DNA of 7,502 nt from Bacteroidales bacterium (GCA_031285575.1 JAITVX010000179.1:1-7502); one strand, 5' to 3'; positions 1 through 6,928 are shown, counted from the stretch's first letter. Translations and numbers: made by a program. The notes: generated from the letters alone by a model not told the origin.

Positions 1-1266
1 CTGATTTTTGATCTTATTGAACAGGAAAAACAGCGCCAGATTAACGGCATAGAACTGATAGCTTCTGAAAACTTCGTAAGCCAGCAGGTGCTTGAAGCCA
101 TGGGCTCGGTTATGACAAACAAATATGCCGAAGGCTACCCCGGAAACAGGTATTACGGAGGCTGCGAAGTGGTTGACCAGTCGGAACAGATAGCCATCGA
201 CAGGCTTAAAACACTTTTCGACGCCGAGTATGCCAACGTTCAGCCACATTCGGGAGCGCAGGCCAACATGGCCGTGTTCCTTTCCGTGCTTAAACCCGGC
301 GACACGTTCATGGGGCTCAACTTGGCTCACGGGGGGCATCTTACACACGGCTCGAACGTCAATTTCTCAGGAATACTGTACAGATATGCAGCCTACAGCG
401 TGAAAGAAGACACCGGCCTGATTGACTACGACCAGATGGAAGAGGTTGCCATGCGCGAGAAGCCGCGCCTTATTATAGGCGGTGCATCGGCCTATTCGCG
501 CGAGTGGGACTATGCCCGCATGAGGCAGATTGCCGACGCCGTTGGCGCCATTATGGTTATAGACATGGCTCATCCGGCAGGGCTGATAGCCACCGGCCTG
601 CTCGACAATCCGCTGAAACACGCCCACATTGTTACGTCAACAACCCATAAAACGCTGCGCGGCCCGCGCGGGGGCATAATTCTTATGGGTACGGACTTTG
701 TAAACCCGTGGGGTATTAAAACGGCAAAAGGCGAAGTGCGGACTATGTCGTCGCTGCTCAACTTTGCCGTATTTCCGGGCGTTCAGGGCGGCCCGCTCGA
801 GCACATCATTGCGTCAAAAGCCGTAGCTTTCGGCGAAGCCCTCGATCCTTCGTTCAGGGAATACCAGAACAGGGTGAAGGAAAATTCCCGCTTCATGGCA
901 GCGTTGTTTATGGACAAGGGCTATAAGGTAGTGTCGGGCGGAACCGACAACCACTTGTCGCTTATCGACCTCCGCACCAAGTTTCCGGAACTGACGGGCA
1001 AGAAAGCTGAAAGTGCACTTGTAAGGGCACACATTACTGTAAATAAAAACATGGTTCCGTTCGACAATCGCTCGCCATTCCAAACCTCAGGAATACGGGT
1101 AGGCGTTCCTGCAATAACCACTCGTGGGCTTGGCAAAGACAGCATAGGCACCGTTGTTGAACTTATCGACGAAGTGCTTTCGGATGTTGACAGCGAAAAG
1201 GTAATAACGAGCGTTGGCGAAAAGGTAAAGGGAATGATGAAATCGTTTCCTCTGTTCGCGGTTTAA
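1..1266 (+). CDS. glyA: Serine hydroxymethyltransferase, 5' end cut by window edge
   Basis: This PLP-dependent cytosolic enzyme interconverts serine plus tetrahydrofolate with glycine plus 5,10-methylene-THF, the main source of one-carbon units. The frame is open from base 1, so the first ATG inside the window (position 88) is internal: the 29 codons before it include the conserved ELIASENF segment (window residues 18-25), typical of the SHMT N-terminus. The 421 residues visible are almost the whole protein; I estimate about five are missing. Other hallmarks are YAEGYPG..YYGG (42-54), the cofactor-contacting Asp188 and His191 in DMAHPAGL, and the Schiff-base lysine in STTHKTLRGPRGG (Lys217 in window numbering, codon 649-651). 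The C-terminal SGIR.G.PA.TTRG segment is also present. The gene ends in TAA and converges on dacB with a 43-nt gap in which I see no clear terminator. Its base composition is visibly more GC-rich than the genes to its right. The identification is secure. Confidence 0.98.
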   Translation: MIFDLIEQEKQRQINGIELIASENFVSQQVLEAMGSVMTNKYAEGYPGNRYYGGCEVVDQSEQIAIDRLKTLFDAEYANVQPHSGAQANMAVFLSVLKPGDTFMGLNLAHGGHLTHGSNVNFSGILYRYAAYSVKEDTGLIDYDQMEEVAMREKPRLIIGGASAYSREWDYARMRQIADAVGAIMVIDMAHPAGLIATGLLDNPLKHAHIVTSTTHKTLRGPRGGIILMGTDFVNPWGIKTAKGEVRTMSSLLNFAVFPGVQGGPLEHIIASKAVAFGEALDPSFREYQNRVKENSRFMAALFMDKGYKVVSGGTDNHLSLIDLRTKFPELTGKKAESALVRAHITVNKNMVPFDNRSPFQTSGIRVGVPAITTRGLGKDSIGTVVELIDEVLSDVDSEKVITSVGEKVKGMMKSFPLFAV

Positions 1267-1309
1267 AGCCGTATCATCTTTGCGAGAATAACATACAGGG
1301 AAATAACGG

Positions 1310-2743
1310 TTATTCAGACAGAATTATTTCTTTCAGTATTTCTTCAACATGCCTTACAACGTTTACCGGCGTGCCATGGAAATTATTAACCAGTATGCTG
1401 AAAACCATATTTTTGCCCGATTTGGCGGTAAAATATCCCGAATAACACCTTACCCGTGTCATTGAACCGCTTTTCGCTTTAAGGTTCGACTCGAAAACAG
1501 GATCGGTAAAGAACCGGGCAAGCGTACCGTTTTGTCCGGCTTCCGGGAGAGAAAACAGATAATCCTGAAAATATTTTCCTTTATTACGCATGTAAACAAG
1601 CAATTTGGCAATCCCTTCGGCATTCACGGCATTACGTGCCGACAGGCCGCTTCCGTCTTCAATGAAAAACCCGCAGGTATCGACACCGGCACTGCCCAGA
1701 AACTGCATTATAACCTTTATACCATCAGTCATTGTACCGCTGTTTCTGAATTGTTTTCCAAGTTCTTTGGTAAATGTATCGGCATAAAGATTGACGCTTT
1801 CCCTATTCAGTATTTCCATAATTGACCTGAGCTCAGGCGAACCAGTTTGGGCAAGATATGTAATATCGTCAATATTCGCCATGTTTTCAATCCTCGAAGT
1901 ATAAGGGTGGCCTGCCGTTTCGATTTTTTCCTTTTCCATTCTTTGCAGCATCATTCTGGCGGCCATAAGCGGAGGGTCGGGTATTGACACCTTCATTACA
2001 TATTCGCTGCTTGCGGGTATTGTGCCCGATAGCCAGCCGGATGAACTGTATGGGGCAGCGTATAAATACCATTTCCCCTCCGAGCCGAAGGTTTTAAGCC
2101 TGTTTGTAAGGTCATATCCCGCAATGTCAGGTGTTATGTCAATAAGTTCAACATTTATACTATCGGGGGCTGTACGCACTCTTATTGAGAAGGTATTGTC
2201 AAATATCGACAGACCAAAAACGCCGGCTCCATAACTTGCACCAAGGTCTTCCCATAACCATCTGGGGGCTGCCGGGTAGAAATCGAAATATGAGTCGTCG
2301 GTTATAATTCTGCCGTTAACTTTTTTTATACCTGCATTTTTAACAGCTTCAATCCAGCGTCCTGCAAAATCTTCGTAATGACTGCAGAAATAGCTGGAAC
2401 CAAGCACCGGATCGCCTCCTCCCTTAATAATTATATCGCCGGTCAGTTGTCCGTTGCTTGTGTTTAATTCGCCTGTGTAGCCAATTAATGTCTTGAAGAC
2501 ATGACAGGGACCAAGCAACTCGAGTGCTGCGGCAGACGACACCAGCTTCATGTTTGAAGCCGGTATAAGGCTGATCTTGGGATTATGCGAATAGACCACG
2601 TTTCCGTTATCAGCATCGGCAACATAGAACGAAACCGAAGCGTTTCGCAGAAGCGAATCGGCAAGCATCTCTTCAAATTTTACCAATTGAGCAGAACAGT
2701 ATGCTCCGGCTAAAAACAGAGAAAGCGTTAAGAGTTTTTTCAT
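1310..2743 (-). CDS. dacB: PBP4-type D-alanyl-D-alanine carboxypeptidase/endopeptidase (peptidase S13)
   Basis: This is a low-molecular-mass class C penicillin-binding protein of 477 aa. Family members trim the terminal D-Ala from peptidoglycan stem peptides and cleave D-Ala-mDAP crosslinks in the periplasm. The three active-site motifs are present in order: SxxK as SNMK (nucleophile Ser63, Lys66), SxN as SVN (316-318), and KSG (424-426) in place of KTG. The S13 signature DGSGLS lies at 363-368. The long stretch between the first and second motifs is where the family carries its extra domains. Residues 1-18 form a signal peptide (charged KK, hydrophobic LTLSLFLAGAY, likely cleavage after CSA); the Cys there does not fit a good lipobox. 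The start ATG is 3 nt past the rlmN stop, so the two genes are almost certainly cotranscribed, with any ribosome-binding signal inside the end of rlmN. The family call is firm. Whether carboxypeptidase or endopeptidase activity dominates cannot be read from sequence. Confidence 0.94.
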   Translation of the reverse strand: MKKLLTLSLFLAGAYCSAQLVKFEEMLADSLLRNASVSFYVADADNGNVVYSHNPKISLIPASNMKLVSSAAALELLGPCHVFKTLIGYTGELNTSNGQLTGDIIIKGGGDPVLGSSYFCSHYEDFAGRWIEAVKNAGIKKVNGRIITDDSYFDFYPAAPRWLWEDLGASYGAGVFGLSIFDNTFSIRVRTAPDSINVELIDITPDIAGYDLTNRLKTFGSEGKWYLYAAPYSSSGWLSGTIPASSEYVMKVSIPDPPLMAARMMLQRMEKEKIETAGHPYTSRIENMANIDDITYLAQTGSPELRSIMEILNRESVNLYADTFTKELGKQFRNSGTMTDGIKVIMQFLGSAGVDTCGFFIEDGSGLSARNAVNAEGIAKLLVYMRNKGKYFQDYLFSLPEAGQNGTLARFFTDPVFESNLKAKSGSMTRVRCYSGYFTAKSGKNMVFSILVNNFHGTPVNVVRHVEEILKEIILSE

Positions 2744-2746
2744 AGC

Positions 2747-3772
2747 CTACAGCCTGTTCAGTTTCAGGGTTGACAATAATCCGCATGCCGCCTTTATATC
2801 GGCTCCCCTCGATGTCCTTATGGTGGCCAGAATGCCTTTGGCATTAAGAGCATCCCTGAAGGCAACTGTCTCTGTAAGCCCCGGACTTTTAAATTCGGAA
2901 CCTGGAAACTCATGAAACCTTATAATATTTACTCTGCATTTAATTCCGTTCAGAATCCTCGACAGTTCCCTTACATGCCGGAGGCTGTCGTTAACGCCCC
3001 TGAAAAGAATGTATTCAAAGGAAACCCTGCGCTGTCCGCCAAACTCAAAGTTGCGGATTATATCCAGAATATCCTTAATGGCATTGGTCTGCTGTACAGG
3101 CATCATCGTGCGGCGTTCTTCATCGAATGGCGAATTGAGGCTGATCGCTAAATGTACTCTCGTCTTCTCCAGAAATTCCTGTAAAGGCGCCAGCAGACCT
3201 GCCGTGCTCACGGTAATTCTCGACGGGCTCCATCCATATCCCCATTCGCCCGTAAGTATGCCGAGGCATTTCAGAACTTCACGCAGGTTGTCCAGAGGCT
3301 CGCCCATGCCCATAAACACTACGTTTGTAAGACTGTCATGCTCCGGCAGACTTCTGAATTGGTTCAATATTTCTCTTGAAGTAAGATTGCCCTGAAATCC
3401 CTGTTTTCCGGTCATGCAGAAAGTACATCGCATCTTGCATCCCGACTGCGATGATATGCATATCGCAGCTCTGTCGCTGTCGGGTATGTATGCAGTTTCT
3501 ACATATTTACCGTCAAGTACCTTATATACATATTTTTTTGTTCCGTCAACGCTTTCCGAGAAATTATCTGGGGAATAAATGCCATAATCATATTCGGCCG
3601 CCAGCATATCCCTGCTTTTTTTTGAAAGATTGGTCATCTCATCTATCGACGATATTTTTTTCCTGTAAAGCCAGTCGGCAATCTGTCTTGCGACAAATCC
3701 CGGAAACCCCATCCGCTTGGTTACGGATATCAATTCATCGAGTGTTTTTCCGTACAGACTCTCTTTTTGCAT
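2747..3772 (-). CDS. rlmN: Dual-specificity 23S rRNA/tRNA adenine-C2 methyltransferase (radical SAM)
   Basis: RlmN methylates C2 of A2503 in 23S rRNA at the peptidyl-transferase centre; in characterised members it also methylates A37 of some tRNAs. It works by a radical-SAM mechanism. The 341-aa product has the [4Fe-4S]-binding CxxxCxxC motif at Cys112, Cys116 and Cys119 (GCKMRCTFC), followed by MTGKQGF. Both mechanistic cysteines are present: Cys105, seven residues before the cluster as in E. coli Cys118, and Cys330 in RGADIKAAC, equivalent to the methyl-carrying Cys355. The MGMGEPLDN motif lies at 154-162, and VSTAGL and the HEFPGS segment near the C-terminus also fit. An antibiotic-resistance Cfr enzyme would methylate C8; the overall sequence reads as RlmN, but Cfr-like activity cannot be strictly excluded by eye. 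It is first in a unit with dacB (3-nt gap) and is preceded by a -7-like TATATTTG box. Confidence 0.96.
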   Translation of the reverse strand: MQKESLYGKTLDELISVTKRMGFPGFVARQIADWLYRKKISSIDEMTNLSKKSRDMLAAEYDYGIYSPDNFSESVDGTKKYVYKVLDGKYVETAYIPDSDRAAICISSQSGCKMRCTFCMTGKQGFQGNLTSREILNQFRSLPEHDSLTNVVFMGMGEPLDNLREVLKCLGILTGEWGYGWSPSRITVSTAGLLAPLQEFLEKTRVHLAISLNSPFDEERRTMMPVQQTNAIKDILDIIRNFEFGGQRRVSFEYILFRGVNDSLRHVRELSRILNGIKCRVNIIRFHEFPGSEFKSPGLTETVAFRDALNAKGILATIRTSRGADIKAACGLLSTLKLNRL

Positions 3773-3797
3773 ACTATAATCTTTAAATCAATTTTTA

Positions 3798-3839
3798 TTC
3801 CGGATACAAATATAGGAGGAACTTCCGGATACGCATCCG
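3798..3839. repeat. Direct repeats and a small palindrome bracketing the rlmN promoter
   Basis: The 10-mer TTCCGGATAC occurs exactly at 3798-3807 and again at 3823-3832, 25 bp apart start to start, with the TATATTTG box (minus strand) between the copies. The second copy is also half of a palindrome, CGGAT-ACGC-ATCCG (3826-3839). The 25-bp period is close to two and a half helical turns. The arrangement resembles an operator for a regulator acting on rlmN-dacB, but it could be a chance duplication. Confidence 0.45.
3807..3814 (-). promoter_or_regulatory. Probable -7 box of the rlmN-dacB promoter
   Basis: On the minus strand this reads TATATTTG, an exact match to the Bacteroidota -7 consensus TAnnTTTG, 34 nt upstream of the rlmN ATG. 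That would give a leader of roughly 30 nt. I find no TTTG about 20 bp further upstream (the -33 box), so the promoter may depend on an activator or be weak. The missing -33 region is occupied by a small palindrome (see the repeat entry at 3798-3839). Confidence 0.55.
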
Positions 3840-4126
3840 TATTGTTTTTGTTTTACATAAGTATCGACCTTTTCCATGTCAAAATGTCTTGCGGTAACTA
3901 TTTGCATTTACAATCATTATAAAGTTATTACTGGCATCATGATATTTATTTAAGAATGACTATAATCTATGTTAAAATGTTGTTAATTATCAAAAGTTTA
4001 TTGAAAAATGTATGATATTTGTAATTAAAACACAAAAAAACAGTTATAAATATATGTTTTTTTAATCAGGTATAAAATTTGATATTATGAATAAATCAAA
4101 GTAATAAACTTAAACTTAAAATAATA
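3840..4126. other. A/T-rich intergenic region between divergent rlmN and the HtrA gene
   Basis: This is the gene-free part of the 354-bp divergent spacer. It is very A/T-rich and no open frame of useful length is seen. It must hold the promoter of the protease gene, but I find only near matches to TAnnTTTG: GATATTTG at 4014-4021 and AAAATTTG at 4074-4081 (within TATAAAATTTG), each with one mismatch and no well-placed TTTG upstream. A tiny ORF of five codons (4087-4104, ATG to TAA) precedes the protease start and is not supported as a gene. The protease ATG follows ATAATA without a Shine-Dalgarno sequence, as is common in Bacteroidota. Confidence 0.6.
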
Positions 4127-5593
4127 ATGAAAGCAAAACATGTATTTGGAGCATTTATAATGGCTGCATTAGGGTCTGTTATCACTTTATATGTGTACGC
4201 AAAATATTTAGACAGGCCTTTTGCAGGTTGGCAAGGGACGGCAGTTCGTCATGACAGTTCTTCAGTTGAAGACAGTGAGGCAAAGACGTTTTGGACGTCT
4301 TTCCAGATGAGCGACGGGCAGGTTGATTTTACTTATGCCGCCGAACAGACAGTTCATGCAGTTGTGCATGTTCATACAAAAAAAATGGTGGAAGGGTATG
4401 CCGAGAATCCTATTTTTGAATGGTTCTATGGCGAACGTTATTCAAATTCAAGACCAAGAGAAGTAAGGGGTTATGGTTCTGGTGTAATAATTTCAGATGA
4501 TGGATATATTATCACCAACAACCATGTGATAGAAGGCGCCGACGAGGTGGACGTTGTATTGAATGACAAACGCACAATGAAGGCAAAAGTAACAGGCCGC
4601 GACCCAAGCACGGATATTGCATTGCTGAAAGTAGAGGCAACCGGTTTGCCATATATTAAGTATGGTGACTCTGATGCCCTTAAACTTGGCGAATGGGTAC
4701 TGGCCGTTGGAAATCCGTTTAACCTTACATCTACCGTTACTGCAGGTATTGTCAGTGCCAAAGGAAGAAGTCTTGGCATGCAGGGAGACTACATGATAGA
4801 GTCGTTTATACAGACCGATGCAGCCCTTAATATGGGAAACAGCGGAGGAGCCCTGGTAAATACCAAAGGATTGCTTGTAGGAATAACTTCGGCTATTCTT
4901 TCCCCAAGTGGAGCCTATGCCGGAAACTCTTTTGCCATACCGACAACGATTGTGAGAAAAGTAGTTGACGACCTGCGGCAATATGGCGAAGTTCAAAGGG
5001 CTCTGATAGGCATCCATATACGCGACGTTAAGTCAGACGATGCAGAAAAGTTTAAACTGAATAAGGTAACAGGCGTAGTTGTAACTGGGACAGCAGAAGG
5101 CGGAGCTGCTGCTGCTGCCGGCTTAAAAGCAGACGATGTTATAATTGCACTGGACAACGTTGAAGTACACTCGGTTGCCGAACTGCAAGAGCAGGTAGGC
5201 AAACATCGCCCCGGCGATAAGGTTACCGTAAAATACATAAGAGGGGGAAAAGAACAAACAGCGCAGTTGACCCTTAAAAATGTTGCCGGCAATACCGACG
5301 TTGTAACGGCCGGAATGGGAACAGACACAGCCTTTGGTGCCAAGTTAGCCGCTGTTGGTTCGGAAGAAAAGAGAGAGTTTAATATTACCAACGGAGTAAA
5401 AGTTATGGAAGTAGGCGATGGAAAATTCAAGGATATCGGAATTAGAAAAGGATATATTATTGTGAGCATAAACGATAAAAAAGTAAACAGCGCTTCTGAT
5501 GTCCGCCAGTTTACCAACAACGAATCGACGCTAAAATCCATAGGTGGCGTACAACCCAACGGAACAATATTCAGCTACAAGTTTGGAAACTGA
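4127..5593 (+). CDS. degQ: Do/HtrA-family periplasmic serine protease with two PDZ domains
   Basis: This is an envelope protein-quality-control protease and chaperone of the S1C family. The 488-aa product starts with a hydrophobic segment (about residues 6-24) ending in VYA (23-25), which could be a cleaved signal peptide or an uncleaved anchor. The catalytic triad is intact: His133 in ITNNHVIEGA, Asp163 in STDIALLKVE, and Ser239 in GNSGGALVN. The substrate-site motif LAVGNPF is at 192-198. A first PDZ domain spans about 290-385, with IGIHIRDV and GLKADDVIIALDN. A second, more divergent one covers about 400-486 (IGIRKGYIIVSINDKKV), so the architecture is that of DegP/DegQ rather than single-PDZ DegS. 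DegP versus DegQ cannot be separated by eye, so the symbol is provisional. It lies just upstream of rpoD in the same orientation, a pairing I recall from Bacteroides genomes, but a hairpin and a separate promoter lie between them. Confidence 0.93.
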   Translation: MKAKHVFGAFIMAALGSVITLYVYAKYLDRPFAGWQGTAVRHDSSSVEDSEAKTFWTSFQMSDGQVDFTYAAEQTVHAVVHVHTKKMVEGYAENPIFEWFYGERYSNSRPREVRGYGSGVIISDDGYIITNNHVIEGADEVDVVLNDKRTMKAKVTGRDPSTDIALLKVEATGLPYIKYGDSDALKLGEWVLAVGNPFNLTSTVTAGIVSAKGRSLGMQGDYMIESFIQTDAALNMGNSGGALVNTKGLLVGITSAILSPSGAYAGNSFAIPTTIVRKVVDDLRQYGEVQRALIGIHIRDVKSDDAEKFKLNKVTGVVVTGTAEGGAAAAAGLKADDVIIALDNVEVHSVAELQEQVGKHRPGDKVTVKYIRGGKEQTAQLTLKNVAGNTDVVTAGMGTDTAFGAKLAAVGSEEKREFNITNGVKVMEVGDGKFKDIGIRKGYIIVSINDKKVNSASDVRQFTNNESTLKSIGGVQPNGTIFSYKFGN

Positions 5594-5621
5594 TTACAAT
5601 GTTCGTATAAAAAAATTGTTT

Positions 5622-5652
5622 TACAGGAGGATGTTGAAAATATCCTCCTGTA
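5622..5652 (+). terminator. Stem-loop after the HtrA gene, probable terminator
   Basis: The arms TACAGGAGGAT (5622-5632) and ATCCTCCTGTA (5642-5652) pair perfectly over 11 bp. A G-U and a T-A pair can extend the stem inward, leaving a TGAAA loop. It begins 28 nt after the protease stop codon and ends 20 nt before the -33 box of rpoD. No T-run follows immediately (ACACAACAAACATG comes first, T-rich sequence 14 nt later), so it may act as a terminator without a classic U-tract or as a 3'-end stabiliser. An A-run on its left side gives a T-run on the minus strand. Confidence 0.65.
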
Positions 5653-5672
5653 CACAACAAACATGAATATTT

Positions 5673-5704
5673 TTTGTTTTAAGATAAATAAAGCCGTACT
5701 TTTG
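5673..5704 (+). promoter_or_regulatory. rpoD promoter of Bacteroidota type (-33/-7)
   Basis: TTTG at 5673-5676 is followed after exactly 20 bp by TACTTTTG at 5697-5704. This matches the Bacteroides primary-sigma consensus TTTG-N19-21-TAnnTTTG at every defined base. Transcription would start near 5710, giving a leader of about 15 nt before the rpoD ATG at 5725. It lies downstream of the hairpin, so rpoD is probably transcribed on its own. The promoter is of the class read by the RpoD protein itself. Confidence 0.8.
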
Positions 5705-5724
5705 CAAAAATTTTTTGAAGTAGG

Positions 5725-6585
5725 ATGAGACAATTAAAAATAACGAAATCTATTACAAACAGAGAAAGTGCCTCGCTTGATAAATACCTTCAGGAAATAG
5801 GTAAAGAGGAGTTGATCTCGGTTGAAGAAGAAGTAGAATTGGCTCAGAGAATAAAAAAAGGCGACCGAATAGCCTTGGAAAAACTCACCAAAGCAAATCT
5901 CCGTTTTGTAGTATCTGTTGCAAAACAATATCAGAATCAGGGATTAAGTCTTCCCGATCTTATTAATGAAGGAAATCTTGGGTTGATTAAAGCTGCTGAA
6001 AAATTTGATGAAACAAGAGGTTTTAAGTTCATCTCGTATGCCGTTTGGTGGATCAGGCAGTCTATTCTTCAGGCCCTTGCCGAGCAGTCACGTATTGTGC
6101 GGTTGCCGCTCAATCAGGTTGGTTCGCTCAATAAAATAAATAAAGCATTTTCCAGGTTTGAACAGGAATATGAACGCACCCCGTCACCGGAAGAACTTGC
6201 TGAAGCCCTCGATTTGCCAAAGGAAAAAATTCAGGATACCCTTAAAGTTTCCGGCAGGCACGTTTCCGTTGACGCTCCTTTTGTTGAAGGAGAAGACAAT
6301 AGTCTTTTGGATGTTCTTACTAACTCCGATTCCCCAATAGCCGATAAGATGCTTATTGACGAATCGCTTTCAAGGGAAATATACCGGTCACTCGCAACGC
6401 TTACCGAACGCGAAAGAGATATTATCAGATATTTCTTTGGCATTGGCTGTCAGGAAATGACGCTTGAAGAGATAGGCGAGAAATTCGGCCTTACCCGCGA
6501 AAGAGTCAGGCAGATAAAAGAAAAAGCTATCAGAAGGCTGAGACATATTTCGCGCAGTAGGCTGCTCAAAAGTTATCTTGGCTGA
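5725..6585 (+). CDS. rpoD: RNA polymerase primary sigma factor, short Bacteroidota form
   Basis: This is the housekeeping sigma-70 factor that directs core RNA polymerase to -33/-7 promoters. At 286 aa it has no region 1.1 and no large non-conserved domain, which is the normal architecture in Bacteroidota and not a truncation. Region 1.2 is at about 15-48 (DKYLQEIGKEELISVEEEVELA). Region 2 is at about 52-122, with the core-binding NLRFVVSVAKQYQ..GL..PDLINEGNLGLIKA part and the -10-recognition segment SYAVWWIRQSI (104-114). Region 3 spans about 131-205. Region 4 is at about 220-280, with the helix-turn-helix TLEEIGEKFGLTRERVRQIKEKA (246-268) that contacts the upstream promoter element. The ATG is chosen because the consensus promoter lies 21 nt before it and the N-terminal MRQLKITKSITNRES is the usual start in this phylum. 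No Shine-Dalgarno stands out. The identification is secure. Confidence 0.97.
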   Translation: MRQLKITKSITNRESASLDKYLQEIGKEELISVEEEVELAQRIKKGDRIALEKLTKANLRFVVSVAKQYQNQGLSLPDLINEGNLGLIKAAEKFDETRGFKFISYAVWWIRQSILQALAEQSRIVRLPLNQVGSLNKINKAFSRFEQEYERTPSPEELAEALDLPKEKIQDTLKVSGRHVSVDAPFVEGEDNSLLDVLTNSDSPIADKMLIDESLSREIYRSLATLTERERDIIRYFFGIGCQEMTLEEIGEKFGLTRERVRQIKEKAIRRLRHISRSRLLKSYLG

Positions 6586-6737
6586 TTATTATAGGAACTT
6601 ATTCTGCAACCGATTATCGACACTTGTCAATTGCTGCGTTTGGAATATTTATCTGTATTTTCGCATATCAATATATCAAAGTTGCCATAAGCAAACCATT
6701 TTCGTAACACTTACCGCCGGGTTTCCAAGCAACTACA

Positions 6738-6763
6738 GCAAAATTGTATTGCCACAATTTTGC
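6738..6763. repeat. Perfect 10-bp inverted repeat, possible rpoD terminator
   Basis: The arms GCAAAATTGT (6738-6747) and ACAATTTTGC (6754-6763) enclose a 6-base loop, ATTGCC. T-rich sequence (TTTTGTTTTTTG) follows from about 6779, too far for a textbook terminator. It is the first strong hairpin after the rpoD stop codon, 153 nt away, so it may end that transcript. It could equally be a protein-binding palindrome. Confidence 0.5.
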
Positions 6764-6813
6764 CGGTAAATTAATCTATTTTGTTTTTTGATACTTGAAA
6801 TATGCAATCATAT

Positions 6814-6842
6814 TACCCGATATATTTTGCATATATCGGGTA
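6814..6842. repeat. Perfect 11-bp inverted repeat with a third half-copy to its right
   Basis: The arms TACCCGATATA (6814-6824) and TATATCGGGTA (6832-6842) enclose a 7-base loop, TTTTGCA. The octamer ATATCGGG of the right arm recurs at 6848-6855, running directly into the REP-like palindrome. Three copies of one octamer in 40 bp, in both orientations, suggest one composite repeat unit rather than unrelated hairpins. Confidence 0.6.
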
Positions 6843-6852
6843 CATTCATATC

Positions 6853-6879
6853 GGGACAGACACATAGGTCTGCCCCTAC
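6853..6879 (-). repeat. REP-like element: GTAG followed by an imperfect palindrome
   Basis: Read on the minus strand, GTAG (6879-6876) opens an imperfect palindrome: GGGGCAGAC, loop CTATGT, then GTCTGTCCC, with eight of nine pairs matching. The first G of the arm is the last base of GTAG. A GTAG tetranucleotide 5' to an imperfect hairpin is the hallmark of REP sequences mobilised by RAYT transposases (REP-associated tyrosine transposases, Y1/TnpA-REP type). No RAYT gene is visible here, as expected for a dispersed non-autonomous element. Copy number in the genome would settle it. Confidence 0.6.
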
Positions 6880-6920
6880 TCATTTTATCCATATTATGCC
6901 GTTTTTACGAGGTCTTTTCG

Positions 6921-6928
6921 TATCTTTG
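6921..6928 (+). promoter_or_regulatory. -7-like box just before the phage gene remnant
   Basis: TATCTTTG matches TAnnTTTG exactly. It lies about 7 bp before the point where the remnant's frame opens. No TTTG is found at the -33 distance, only T-rich sequence about 15 bp upstream, so it may be fortuitous. If active, it would transcribe the truncated phage genes. Confidence 0.3.

Noticed and set aside
88..1266. Taking the ATG at 88 as the glyA start
   Set aside because: The frame is open from base 1 and codes for the conserved SHMT N-terminal ELIASENF segment, so the real start lies outside the window.
1302..1314. Small palindrome AATAAC-G-GTTATT between glyA and dacB
   Set aside because: A one-base centre cannot form a hairpin loop and the arms are A/T-only except for one pair, so it is not a credible terminator.
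4071..4081. TATAAAATTTG as the protease promoter
   Set aside because: It misses TAnnTTTG by one position and there is no TTTG 19-21 bp upstream. In such A/T-rich sequence near matches are expected.
4087..4104. Five-codon ORF upstream of the HtrA gene as a leader peptide
   Set aside because: It is too short, encodes nothing distinctive, and short ATG-to-stop runs are expected by chance in such A/T-rich sequence.
6578..6769. A 63-codon plus-strand frame overlapping the rpoD end
   Set aside because: The translation is Cys/Tyr-rich with no recognisable motif, overlaps the rpoD C-terminus and runs through a hairpin. It looks like chance.
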